A stretch of DNA of 64,000 bases from Oncomelania hupensis (taxonomy: Eukaryota > Mollusca > Gastropoda > Littorinimorpha > Pomatiopsidae). Under the pieces are notes generated by a model. The model was not told the origin of the DNA. It did not search any database and saw only the letters and a program-made list of their open reading frames with translations. A program made the translations under genes and the position numbers. The number at the start of each line of letters is the position of its first letter. The first letter of the stretch is position 1. Location: assembly GCA_036898135.1 (NCBI GenBank), contig CM072511.1, forward strand, positions 25,330,968 through 25,394,967. Reading direction: 5' to 3'. Positions 1 to 9,908 of this stretch are shown here, piece after piece.

Positions 1-9
1 TTTTATACG
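1..9 (-). mobile_element. 3' LTR of the gypsy-class element, distal piece left of the nested insertion
   Basis: These nine bases match the 5' LTR at 7382-7390, where the same sequence runs straight on into ATTAGC. Here the LTR is interrupted after ATACG by the nested solo LTR and resumes at 1613. The rest of this LTR, roughly 1.7 kb if it equals the 5' copy, lies outside the window. Confidence 0.75.
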
Positions 10-1612
10 TGTCACAAAGAAAGGGGTTGGGGGAATGGAGGGTAAGCTCTTAATCTCTCGCGCTGTATTACCTCCTTTGTTAGGCTAATGATGCGATGAC
101 ATTCAAGAGAATTAAGGCTAGGGCTACTAATTAAATGAGAGACAGTCAAAGGGTAGACGAGAAAGATGGTATACTACACTAGTTGAGAAATTCGAAAACA
201 AAGGCCAGTCTGGGTAAGTGCAATTTATAACTAGGAAGTTTTATTAAATCAAATTGGGTCGTCTATATTGAGTAAGGCTAATAGTGAGTTACGGGGTAGC
301 GTCTATACCAGTAGGGAGTAGCTCGGAGATATTCTGGGTGGTTGACTTCGGGGGTACTAGTGCTACTGTGGACTGATATCATCACAGGGCAAGAGTTTAT
401 CTGGGTAGTCTCTGGCCAGATGATCATAGAGTGGTGATGCTCGTGGGTCAATAACTTAGCTGGTTATTGAAGGGCGGCGGTTGTTCCAAAATAGTCTGGT
501 TGGACAGTTGACCAGGCTTAGCGTGGCGTCACTTGGAATGTAGGTCAGTCGGTCGCTCTTCTTGCGCAATGACCGAGGATGCCAATCTTGGTTGAGGTAC
601 AGGCGTAGATTTCAGCTTACGTTGCTAGCTGTCTATGGGGTGATGAAGTTCGGGGGAACGCTTCTCGTTGACTCCCTGGGTTGTCAGGGGCCTGCAGCGG
701 GTCAGCGACTTAGAGATGATACAAGGCGGGGGTATGAGCCCTGCACAGGAGCCGTCTGTAACGCAATACAGACTCTGTATCAGCGGGGGATAGGTGTAGC
801 CTGGGTTCAGCGCCTGTAGGCGCGAGTTGCCCATTTCAGATTTCAAATTGGCTGACCGGTCAAGGTTGATCCGGCGCATACCAACAGTCTAACAATGCAA
901 CTAGGTTTATGGGGCCAATGTGGTGCTTACTGGCAGCCGCTAATATGTGATACCTTCGGCGCATTAAGATGGGGTAGTGGCAACAGGGGCAACTATTTAT
1001 ACATTGGGAGCATGGGGGAAGCAAATGGAGTGGGTACAGGACAAAGGGGTTGTAGGCAAGGGTGGTACTGGGGGACTTTAATCTATATGGAGGGACAGCA
1101 TGGCATGGGACATTTACACATGGGGCTAACATGGAGCATACAAGTATAAATTCGAACATGGCATGAGTCATATAAACAAGGCGGATAATATATACAAGGC
1201 AATAATACATGTCAGCAACGCATCAAGACAAAACTATAAACCCGAACGTACATATCGACAGGACATACGAACGTGGGGAGGGCGAACAACGGGTGATGGG
1301 TCTGCTACATGACAAAGAGTAAGTTTCCTCTCTTACCTTGACTAAGACGGGGTGAAGCACACGAGTACTGCCGTAGCTCAGAGGTCGCCAGTCGATGGAC
1401 AAGTTGTTGTGGCTTGAAGGCTGGAGGGCTTGCTACTGACACTGAGTCTAGTTGTGTGTCAGGCTTTAACGTGAGGCCCGAGGGGCGGGGCTTAAGCGAA
1501 TGAGCCAGCGCGCGTCCTAGGGGTGACTGGATGTGTAGAGGGGGTAACTGGATGGTTGGGAGAGATGAGTGGGTGCTGTCTGACTCAGAGCTAAATTGTA
1601 CGCCTCGTCACA
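10..1612. mobile_element. Solo LTR (about 1.6 kb) nested inside the 3' LTR of the gypsy-class element
   Basis: The segment starts TGTCACAAAG and ends GTCACA. It is flanked by the 5-bp direct repeat ATACG (5-9 and 1613-1617). The uninterrupted 5' LTR carries a single ATACG at the matching place (7386-7390), which proves an insertion. TG...CA ends, a 5-bp target duplication and no internal gene fit a solo LTR left by LTR-LTR recombination. The interior is GC-richer than its surroundings with G-runs around 900-1130. Two small open frames (562-819 and 895-1149) show no recognisable domain. Orientation is ambiguous because the two ends are near mirror images. Confidence 0.78.
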
Positions 1613-1938
1613 ATACGATTAGCTAAGAATCTTCTAGAATATACTCGTTTTAATTATAATTCATTCCCTACACCGTTCGCGATTAGAGCACGCATTTCAC
1701 ACATAGAATACCGCATGGCAGCAATCAAACTTCTCAATAACAAAATAGCCAACTATGCTGTTTTCTAACATAGTGCGTTCCGCACGGGCGCAAATCATTC
1801 GCTACTTTTATTAATTATAAACTTAATTAATTTATTCTGATTCTCTCCCCTTGACTACCGTAACTTTTAACCTCTATGTACAGGCTGATGATTAAACTAT
1901 ATACATAGGCGCGCGACTGCAAACTGCGTAGCGTGACA
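1613..1938 (-). mobile_element. 3' LTR of the gypsy-class element, proximal piece
   Basis: This 326-bp stretch is identical by eye to 7386-7711, the outer end of the 5' LTR. In element orientation it begins TGTCACGC at 1938 and reads leftwards. The sequence just inside it (1939-1970, read on minus) has a short G-rich tract, GGTGGGGTG, in the position of the polypurine tract. Absence of any mismatch indicates recent insertion. Confidence 0.85.
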
Positions 1939-2010
1939 CAGCACCCCACCAAGACGAAAACTAACAGTTTTAGTTCTTAACAAACACGCTACTCAGTTCT
2001 GCTCAAGAAA

Positions 2011-4539
2011 TCAGCTGGTACATTGTCTTTTCTTGAAATGCTTCCTACCATCAAATCGAAATCTGACTGCTCCGTCCTCCTCTCTCGCCAGAACGATCGG
2101 TGAAACGAACAGCACTACGGTGGGCATGCCTTCGACTATAGGTACTCCCTCCCCTTCGTCTGCTTCATCGACTACTACAGCCGTGGCAATTTGCACTCTC
2201 TGATTGTACAGTTTCAGTAGGTTGGCGTGAAACAGTTTCACCTTGTTCCCAATGCGAATCTGATAATCGCACTCGTTTCGACGACTTACGACTTCGTATG
2301 GCCCCCTCCAGCTCATTTCTAGTTTGTTGTGCTTGGTTGGCAACAAAAGCAACACTCTGTCTCCTGCTTGAAACGTTCTAGGTTTCGTTTTCCTATCGAA
2401 GTGTCTTTTCTGCCTCTCGCCTGCTTTCTTCAGACTTTCTTTTGCTAGTGCGCACGTTTCCTCGATTCTATTTCGCAGGTCTACAACATACTGACTAGCT
2501 ACCTTCACCTCTTCTCCTTGACTGTCCTTCGTCCACAGATCTCTCAGAACTGACATGGGACCCCTCACTGTCTTGCCGTACAGTAGCTCAAAAGGTGAAA
2601 AACCTGTGCTCTCTTGAGGTACCTCCCTATACGCGAAGAGCAGCGCTGGTATGTACCTGTCCCATGCTTTCGGTTGCTCCTTCGTCAGCTTCTTGAGCAT
2701 CGACACGAGTGTACCATTGAAACGCTCCACGAGCCCGTCGCACATTGGATGGTATGGTGTTGTCGCCTTCCCATGGATTGCTAGAAGTCTATTTACTTCA
2801 GTCATCACGTTCGACATAAATTGTGTCCCTTGATCTGTTAGTATCTCTTTGGGAATTCCCACTCTTGTCCAGATCTCCCACAAAGCTTCGGCAACTCTCT
2901 CAGCCTCTATGCCTTTCAGTGCTACGGCCTCAGGATACCGTGTCGCATAGTCTACCATGACCAAAATGTACTGGTTGCCCCTGTCTGACATAGGTTTTAT
3001 AGGTCCTACGATATCAACTGCAACTCTCTGAAACGGTTCGTCGACTAGAGGTAGTTTCTGCAGCGGAACTTTTGCTACCCTACCCTTAGGAACTGTTTTC
3101 TGGCATTCGGGGCATGATTCGCAGAATCGCCTAGCATCCCCGCACATTCCTGGCCAATAGAACACTCCCCATATCCTCTCACGTGTCCTCTTTCCGCCTA
3201 AGTGTCCGGCCATCGGAGGGTCGTGCGCCAGGCGCATCACCTCTCCTCTTAGCTGGCTAGGCACGACTAGCTGCGTTAGCTCCTCTTCTCCCTGATGGTG
3301 TACTCTATACAAAATAGCCTTCTTTTTGGAGAAGCTAACCGTCGCTTTGCCTGACTTGAGTTTCGTCCCTTGCTTCTCGCACTCTCTAGCTCTAGCTAAA
3401 GTGGGATCTTCTTCCTGCAACTTGGCCAACTGATCGGGCGTCACATCGAGTTGGAATGGCTTCGGAATCGGCAGTGCTTTCTCCTGCTTCCCTTCTGCCT
3501 TGGCCTGTGCCCTGGTCTGAACGGCGGCTATCGCACACTCTAACCCATCTACAGCCACGGGACTTCGATAGCCTCCCTTGAAGGTAACCCAGTTGCCTAG
3601 AATCACATCAGGTACAACTTGCTCGATGACAATCAATTCTACTGTACCCTTCACAAAAGTTGAGTCTACTTCTACGTATGCTGTAGGATACTTCCCCGAC
3701 TTGACCTGATCAGCGAACATGACCTCGATCTCCCTACCAGTCATATCCTCGGGACGCACCCACTTGGCTGCTACTGCCCCTACTTCGGCACCAGTATCTC
3801 TCAGAATTTTCACAGGCTGACCCCTGACTGTTCCCATGCTCCACGGGTTGTACGGCTGAATGGTGCTAAAACTAATCTTAGCCATTTCCGAGTGAATCGG
3901 TCCTGAATCCGGACTGACAGTGATACGTAGCAACTGTTTCGGACTACGGCACTCCTTCGCTACGTGACCTAGCTTCCCGCACCTGAAACACTTCACAGGA
4001 CGTTTCTCTCCACTAGGTTCCCTCCTCTTATCCTCTTCACCCTTGTTGCCACTAGGACCACTCCTCGCTGCCCCTACAGGTTGACTGACAGCACGATTAC
4101 CCCCCTTGTATGGCACGCTACCGAACACTGGTCTGTTACTCACTGTCCGTTTCGCATCTACGTGTAACTGGGCAATCTCAGCTGCTTGCTCGCCGTTCTC
4201 AGGCTGCCTCTCCCTCACAAACAGCTCTAACTCAGGGTTCATTACTGACAACAACTGTTCAGTCAGAAAGACATCAAGCACTACGCCCGCATCATCTATA
4301 TCTTTCTTAGCCAAAGAAAACCATCTCTTCACTAAGACTTGTACTCTACTCAAGTACTGCGGAAAAGTCTCTGTGCCTTCTTTCCTACTCCCCCTGAACT
4401 GCTTGCGGTAGTAGTCAGCATCTCTCCTAAATCGTTTCAGAAGAGCCCCCCTGACCACTTCGAAATCGACTATCTGCTCTGGAGTTAACTTCAGATAAGT
4501 CTCTCTTGCCTCCCCTGACAACAACGGTGACAACCTAGC
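2011..4539 (-). CDS. Gag C-terminus, protease and integrase polyprotein of an RT-less Gmr1-like gypsy element
   Basis: This open frame of about 840 codons continues the gag frame after an in-frame TAG at 4540-4542. Residues are counted from the TTG at 4533. In order: capsid-like Gag region (about 1-130), CCHC zinc knuckle CFRCGKLGHVAKEC (182-195), aspartic protease motif DTGAE (246-250), integrase HHCC finger (H437, H444, C474, C477), integrase core D507, D567, E603 with the typical D,D35E spacing, and a GPY/F module around WRGPY (742-746). Protease runs directly into integrase, as in Gmr1-like Ty3/gypsy elements, where RT and RNase H follow integrase. Here the frame stops at 2011, only 72 bp from the LTR. 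The last 30 residues (SPIVLA...EEDGAVRFRFDGRK) look like the first blocks of an RT domain, so RT and RNase H seem to have been deleted. There is no start codon of its own; the natural product would be a Gag-Pol fusion. A non-autonomous copy that would need RT in trans. Confidence 0.88.
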   Translation of the reverse strand, partial: ARLSPLLSGEARETYLKLTPEQIVDFEVVRGALLKRFRRDADYYRKQFRGSRKEGTETFPQYLSRVQVLVKRWFSLAKKDIDDAGVVLDVFLTEQLLSVMNPELELFVRERQPENGEQAAEIAQLHVDAKRTVSNRPVFGSVPYKGGNRAVSQPVGAARSGPSGNKGEEDKRREPSGEKRPVKCFRCGKLGHVAKECRSPKQLLRITVSPDSGPIHSEMAKISFSTIQPYNPWSMGTVRGQPVKILRDTGAEVGAVAAKWVRPEDMTGREIEVMFADQVKSGKYPTAYVEVDSTFVKGTVELIVIEQVVPDVILGNWVTFKGGYRSPVAVDGLECAIAAVQTRAQAKAEGKQEKALPIPKPFQLDVTPDQLAKLQEEDPTLARARECEKQGTKLKSGKATVSFSKKKAILYRVHHQGEEELTQLVVPSQLRGEVMRLAHDPPMAGHLGGKRTRERIWGVFYWPGMCGDARRFCESCPECQKTVPKGRVAKVPLQKLPLVDEPFQRVAVDIVGPIKPMSDRGNQYILVMVDYATRYPEAVALKGIEAERVAEALWEIWTRVGIPKEILTDQGTQFMSNVMTEVNRLLAIHGKATTPYHPMCDGLVERFNGTLVSMLKKLTKEQPKAWDRYIPALLFAYREVPQESTGFSPFELLYGKTVRGPMSVLRDLWTKDSQGEEVKVASQYVVDLRNRIEETCALAKESLKKAGERQKRHFDRKTKPRTFQAGDRVLLLLPTKHNKLEMSWRGPYEVVSRRNECDYQIRIGNKVKLFHANLLKLYNQRVQIATAVVVDEADEGEGVPIVEGMPTVVLFVSPIVLAREEDGAVRFRFDGRKHFKKRQCTS

Positions 4540-5337
4540 CTACCACGTCTCTTCCTTCCATTTCTGCGTTCTAGCTATTTGCTCAAAGTGCTGAAGATAG
4601 CTCTCAATATCCTCTTTACCATCAAATGGTTGGACCTTGATCCTGTAGCTATCAGCCTGAATTCTATCCCTCCTACGTTGGGCTTCTAGTTCCTTCTCTT
4701 GCTCCAACTGCGCTCTGAGCCTTTCTCTATCGTCTTCCCGGGCCTGCTCTCTAGCTGCACGCTCTTCTTGCAGACGCAACTCAACGTTTCCCCGTTCGGA
4801 GTCTATTTTCTTTTCTAAGAGCTTCAGTTCTCTAGCTTTGTCTTTGCGCTCTTGTTCTCTATCTTTACGCTCTTGCTCTAGCCTTCTTTCCATCAGGGCC
4901 AACTCTTCTGCTCTTCTCTTCTCTTCTCGTTCCATCTTTCTCTCAAGCCTAGCTGTTTCTTTAGCTCTGTCCCTTCGCTCTAATTCCATCTCTCTCGCCA
5001 ATCTAGCAGACTCCTCCGCTAATCTAGCAGCTTCTTGCTCTCTCTTCGCCCCGTCTACTACAAAACTGGCTAGACCTGCTCCCTTCAGCCCCATGCTAGC
5101 GCCTAGCTCCTTGTATCTAAGGTATACTTCCATGCCAACGCTACTTGTTCCTGCACCGGCCTTAACTGAAGTAGGAGTAAGATCAGCTGCCATGCGAGTA
5201 CTATGAGCGAAAGGCGTACTCACTGTGGTTTCCTCGTCCATCGGTGCCTGACGCGAAGCGGCTGCGTCAGCCTCCGTGTACTGGTCCATCGCTCGCGCCT
5301 GCTCAGCTGCTCTCCGAGTCGCAGCTCTCGTCAGCAT
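4540..5337 (-). CDS. Gag N-terminal region, ended by an in-frame amber codon
   Basis: The start chosen is the ATG at 5335-5337 (MLTRAATRRAAEQ). An upstream ATG at 5392 would add 19 mostly hydrophobic residues that do not look like Gag. After a short Ala/Thr-rich leader come about 140 residues very rich in Glu, Arg, Lys and Leu with heptad character, a long coiled coil. Then follows a capsid-like start (VQPFDGKEDIESYLQHFEQI). The frame hits TAG at 4540-4542 in the middle of the capsid region, right after EETW, and then continues open for some 840 codons in the same frame. A stop inside capsid, rather than at the Gag-Pol border, looks like a point mutation more than programmed readthrough, but the sequence cannot settle this. 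The product would be a structural protein of the virus-like particle. Confidence 0.8.
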   Translation of the reverse strand: MLTRAATRRAAEQARAMDQYTEADAAASRQAPMDEETTVSTPFAHSTRMAADLTPTSVKAGAGTSSVGMEVYLRYKELGASMGLKGAGLASFVVDGAKREQEAARLAEESARLAREMELERRDRAKETARLERKMEREEKRRAEELALMERRLEQERKDREQERKDKARELKLLEKKIDSERGNVELRLQEERAAREQAREDDRERLRAQLEQEKELEAQRRRDRIQADSYRIKVQPFDGKEDIESYLQHFEQIARTQKWKEETW

Positions 5338-5693
5338 ACAGTCGCGGACTAAGAATGAAAATGGGAAAAAATGGGTGAATAACAAATGAAACAAATAACG
5401 ATTAACACATATACAAACAGTCGAACAAATGACAAGTAAACGGTAACAGGAGCCGGAGAAGTCCCTTATCGTCTAGGCCTCGACGACAAAGTTGCTTACC
5501 TCAACCCCCCGTTTGTGCACACACGCTCGGGGTGTGAACCCTTTTGCGCAGCGCAACCTCACTCCCGACCAACCACCCACTGGCCACTCATCCGACACAC
5601 AAGACGACAAAGAAACAAACACTGACTTCTGGTATCTAAACAATCAAAAATAAATCTACCCTAACTACTTCCCCCTATCCCTTCCTAGATCTA
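5338..5693 (-). other. Leader (untranslated region) of the gypsy-class element
   Basis: This stretch lies between the primer binding site and the Gag start. I see no further coding motif in it. It would carry packaging and dimerisation signals in the element RNA. Confidence 0.6.
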
Positions 5694-5710
5694 TCCCACC
5701 GCTGCCACCA
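5694..5710 (-). promoter_or_regulatory. Primer binding site complementary to the 3' end of tRNA-Leu
   Basis: On the minus strand this reads TGGTGGCAGCGGTGGGA, two bases after the LTR end. Its complement, TCCCACCGCTGCCA plus the CCA tail, is the 3' end of a typical metazoan tRNA-Leu (T-arm, acceptor and CCA). It fixes the inner edge of the 5' LTR and the orientation of the element. Confidence 0.85.
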
Positions 5711-5712
5711 AA

Positions 5713-7711
5713 TGTCACGTCCCAACTGCCTTAGCAGAGGTTCGACATGTGCAACTTCCACACGAGAAAATAACCCAACACCTAAATAAACTCTAAAAGA
5801 CAAGACCAGAAGTAACAAGACAATTTCTTTATTTCACTCACACATTCATACTCAAAATTAACTCCCTTTATCCCACTTCCCAACCTACCAACCCTCAATC
5901 CCACTAATATAACCCCAAACTAATACATAAACAATTCGCTCAAAATAATAATGATAATTAAATCAAAATGGAAAATGACTAACTACAAAATGTACAAAAG
6001 ATTTATAATAATGATGTCTGGAACAGCTTACTGACAACAAGGTAAATATACAGTAAGCAACTGCTTTAAATCTTTATAAATATTCAAACTTTGTTCCACT
6101 TAAACTTCAAATAGATACAACAAGTCTTTTATATTATATAAAATGAATAAGAAATTTATCCTTTATGCAAAATAGAATTTGTAAGAAAATAATCTAACTT
6201 ATTAATTAATTAATATCTGGCGAAATAATTCCCCCAGACAAAACTATACAATCACAGGGCTACTTAATCTAGTAGGTAATATTACTCAACAACGTTTATC
6301 AATCAATTCAGATTAAATATATTTCAATGTGCTGTAATTTATAATTTATCACATGTAAAACAATTATTGTTCCTCACAACTGTTTATCAATGGTTATAGT
6401 TATTTGTTGTGAATGGTGGAGTGTGCGTGTGTGTGCTTTATAAACGAAATCAGGTTCCCTGGGCGAATACCACAACCTTCGCAACCGAGGTTGACACACG
6501 GAAACACCGGCGTAATAGGCCGAGGCACACCAGCTTCACACCAGCAAGGTTTCAGCACACCATCAATGATCTGCTCTAAGGTTTTGGTTTTGGTACATCT
6601 ACAACAATACATACAAAAATACGCAACCATTAATAATTATATTACAATATACTGCACAAGCATCCCGCTATCGGAATGGTTGTCTCCCTTTCAACATCCT
6701 TACTCATCCTCCCTGTCATCGCGCATATACATTCACAATCACCTCCTTTCTGTCATCTCTTCGCTACATAACAGCGAATTCTTTTATATCAATTTATAAT
6801 TACTTAACCTATAATTCAGTTTAGAAAATTCTCTCTCTCTCTAGGTATTTATGCAGCAAATAATATGAAACATAAAATAGAATTTAAGAAAACATAATTA
6901 ACTATCCATTCACACTGCATGCATAACCCAAACCCCCGAACGCTATGGCCAACTGAGAAATTGAGGCAAACAACTTACGGCTACCAGTGGGATCCTCCGG
7001 CCTGTTGACAAAGACACACAAACGACGGGACAAACACACAGGCACAGATGGTTAGGCAAGGTGATATACAGGCAGAAGAAGTCCTAGACGGAGTCACAGG
7101 TCACCCGACGTTATACGTAGATAACTCAGATTTCACCGAGAATACACAGTAGGTATTCTAAACAGCTTAGAACAGTTCCAGTTAAACAAACACTTCCAAA
7201 GTGTTCCCAAAACAGTCCTCCTCTTCCGATAATTAGGCTCTTTTTCGTTGACGGTCTGATCAGTACGACCCACAGACAAAGTCACTAACTGGCACCTTGA
7301 CCCAACTCGGATCTGTTGATTCTGGCTACAAAAGCGATATGAAAATGTTACTGCTCCTATCAAAATATACAGTGCATGGGGTTTTATACGATTAGCTAAG
7401 AATCTTCTAGAATATACTCGTTTTAATTATAATTCATTCCCTACACCGTTCGCGATTAGAGCACGCATTTCACACATAGAATACCGCATGGCAGCAATCA
7501 AACTTCTCAATAACAAAATAGCCAACTATGCTGTTTTCTAACATAGTGCGTTCCGCACGGGCGCAAATCATTCGCTACTTTTATTAATTATAAACTTAAT
7601 TAATTTATTCTGATTCTCTCCCCTTGACTACCGTAACTTTTAACCTCTATGTACAGGCTGATGATTAAACTATATACATAGGCGCGCGACTGCAAACTGC
7701 GTAGCGTGACA
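5713..7711 (-). mobile_element. 5' LTR (about 2.0 kb) of the gypsy-class element
   Basis: In element orientation the LTR starts TGTCACGC at 7711 and ends CGTGACA at 5713, giving short inverted ends TGTCACG/CGTGACA. The inner edge is set by the primer site two bases away. The outer 326 bp are repeated without mismatch at 1613-1938. Small open frames inside (for example 6413-6799) show no recognisable domain. The flank outside is GATTG; the matching target duplication would be outside the window. Confidence 0.85.
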
Positions 7712-8183
7712 GATTGTGATGACTTGTTTGCTGAAAGTTAACTTTATGTATTTTGTTTGATTTTGTGTGTTTGGTTTTATTTTATTTTATTTTTTCTCAT
7801 TGTATAATTTCTAATGCAATATTGTAAGTTGTTTCATGTTTGTTTCTTTCCTTTCATGTAAAGCGCTATGCGCTTGTCTATAAAAAGACAAGTAATAGCG
7901 CTATATAAATGTCCATTATTATTATTATTATTAAGGGTTACGACGCCTAAGAACATCGTAAAAAGACCTAACCGGCTTGATTTGGCGCATTCGCAAAGGC
8001 GCCCAGCCCAAATAAGCTTAACGGTCAAGCTGCGATGTTACACCGTTACCGTTGCAGTCTCGTATAGTATAGTATTGCGAAGAAGAAAAAAAAAAAGACC
8101 AGTGAAATAAAGTAATTGCCTCATTTTGAATCGCAAAACAGCGTAAAATCACGACTTTTGCAATTTTATTTATCACTACCACG
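7712..8183. other. Flank of the gypsy insertion with a SINE/LINE-type tail
   Basis: The sequence is AT-rich. At about 7858-7935 it contains AGCGCTATATAAATG followed by an (ATT)n run, a common 3' tail type of invertebrate SINEs and LINEs. No gene is visible. Confidence 0.5.
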
Positions 8184-8665
8184 TAACTTCGGAGTAATAC
8201 AATACATACGTGCAAATCCCCTAAATAATGAAAATGCTGTCCGTAAACCACTGAACTAAATAAACGTTTTAGATCAATGCCCTAAACACGGAATTGTTTA
8301 CGTAAATAATGCATCATTTAGCAGCATCTTCTAAATAATATATTATTTAGCAAGTTCGGGTAAAAAATGCATTATGTAAGTAAATAAAAAATTATTTATA
8401 AACATTTGTAAATAATACATTATTTAACACAATCTGCTAAATAATGCATTATAGGTAAATAATAAGCCTACTTTATTTAGCAACAACGCATTATTGACCA
8501 ATATCATGATTTACCTACCTAAGCTATATATTGCTTAGGTAAATTATAAGTTATTTACCGATAAAATATATTATTTAGATAAATCTTAGATTGTTTGTAA
8601 ACAAATGATTATTTTGAAAATATGCTTCTAAATAAAGATTATTTAGCTGAAAGTGATGAAAGTAA
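8184..8665. repeat. AT-rich palindromic segment, copy A of a long direct repeat
   Basis: This runs from TAACTTCGGAGTAATACA to GATGAAAGTAA and recurs at 9058-9549 with a few percent difference, mostly small indels such as TTTA insertions. Inside are many short near-palindromes built from TAAATAAT and ATTATTTA, for example CTAAATAATATATTATTTAG. The RTE fragment sits exactly between the two copies. Confidence 0.85.
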
Positions 8666-9057
8666 TGGAGATGAGGTGCTACAGAAGACTTCTGGGCATT
8701 TCCTATACCCAACACATCACCAACGACGAAGTCCGACAGACCATCACACAAGCCATTGGACAACACGATGACCTGCTCACAGTGGTGAAGAAACGGAAAC
8801 TCCGATGGTATGGCCACGTCACCAGATCATCAGGCCTTGCAAAGACCATTCTGCAAGGCACAGTGCAAGGAGGTAGAAGAAGGGGGAGACCGAAAAAGAG
8901 GTGGGAGGACAACATTCGAGAATGGACTGGTTTGACACTGAGCGAAGCCATGAGGGCTGCTGAGGACAGAGAAAGATGGAGTATGCTGGTTAAACGATCA
9001 TCTGTGGTGCCCCCTACGACCTCCGGGTTACGGGACAGGATAGGATAGGATAGGACA
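8666..9057 (+). mobile_element. RTE-like LINE, 5'-truncated 3' end with (GGATA)n tail
   Basis: The reading frame gives the conserved C-terminal region of this LINE family ([39 protein letters not shown]). It ends in a tandem GGATA tail at about 9036-9056. Other copies with the same end occur at 21848, 41004, 52625, 57569 and 62930. The family matches proteins usually annotated as endonuclease-reverse transcriptase or craniofacial development protein 2-like, hence RTE. The clade assignment is from memory of the motif. Confidence 0.82.
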
Positions 9058-9549
9058 TAACTTCGGAGTAATACAATACATACGTGCAAATCCCCTAAAT
9101 AATGAAAATGCTGTCCGTAAACCACTGAACTAAATAAAACGTTTTAGATTTAGATCAATGCCCTAAACAAGGAATTGTTTACGTAAATTTAATAATGCAT
9201 CACTTAGCAGCATCTTCTAAATAATATATTATTTAGCAAATTCGGGTAAAAAATGCATTATGTAAGTAAATAAAAAATTATTTATAAACATTTGTAAATA
9301 GTACATTATTTAACGCAATCTGCTAAATAATGCATTAAATATAGGTAAATAATACTTTATTTAGCAACAACGCATTATTGACCACTATCATGATTTACCT
9401 ACCTAAACTATATATTGCTTAGGTAAATTATAAGTTATTAACCGATAAAATATATTATTTAGATAAATCTTAGATTGTTTGTAAACAAATGATTATTTTA
9501 AAAATATGCTTCTAAATAAAGATTTTTTAGCTGAAAGTGATGAAAGTAA
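9058..9549. repeat. AT-rich palindromic segment, copy B of the long direct repeat
   Basis: The second copy of 8184-8665, starting right after the GGATA tail of the RTE fragment. It ends GATGAAAGTAA and then continues into the CR1-like LINE remnant, whereas copy A is followed by the RTE fragment. That is the geometry of a target-site duplication around the RTE fragment. Confidence 0.85.
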
Positions 9550-9908
9550 ATATTTTACAAAGGGAATTCCACATAAAAGCCCTTACACATCAAAAGAAAA
9601 CAAAGATAAACTATTTGAACAACAAAGGATGAGAGTGGTGAACAGATTTGACTGGGTTCGTATTGTAGGAGATTTTAACTTAACAGATGTAGACTGGAGT
9701 GGTAAGTGGAGTATAGCGAAAGAGACAATGATTTTATTGAGTGTTTGAGGGATGCATACATCTTTGTCAGATGGTGAAGAGTCCAACTCGACGACGTGAA
9801 GGGCTAAGAGCAAATATATACTTGACTTAGTGATAGTGAATATAATGATCGAGCTGTTGATCTCCGAGATCAAACATCATACACCATTAGGGAAAAGTGA
9901 TCACGAAG
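9550..9908 (+). pseudogene. CR1-like LINE remnant, endonuclease part
   Basis: Conceptual translation gives an apurinic-type endonuclease piece: VNRFDWVRIVGDFNLTDVDW, followed after frame changes by FIECLRDAY and KSDHEV, matching the GDFN and SDH motifs of CR1-type LINE endonucleases. It is broken by frameshifts. The same element continues at 12479, on the other side of the pogo-like transposon. Confidence 0.7.

Noticed and set aside
562..1149. Open frames of 84-85 codons in the leftmost 1.2 kb, possible small genes
   Set aside because: They lie inside the solo LTR, show no domain or initiation context, and overlap other frames of similar length.
4838..5206. Plus-strand Ser/Leu-rich open frame opposite gag
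   Set aside because: It is the complement of the Glu/Arg-rich coiled coil of Gag, a codon-composition shadow.
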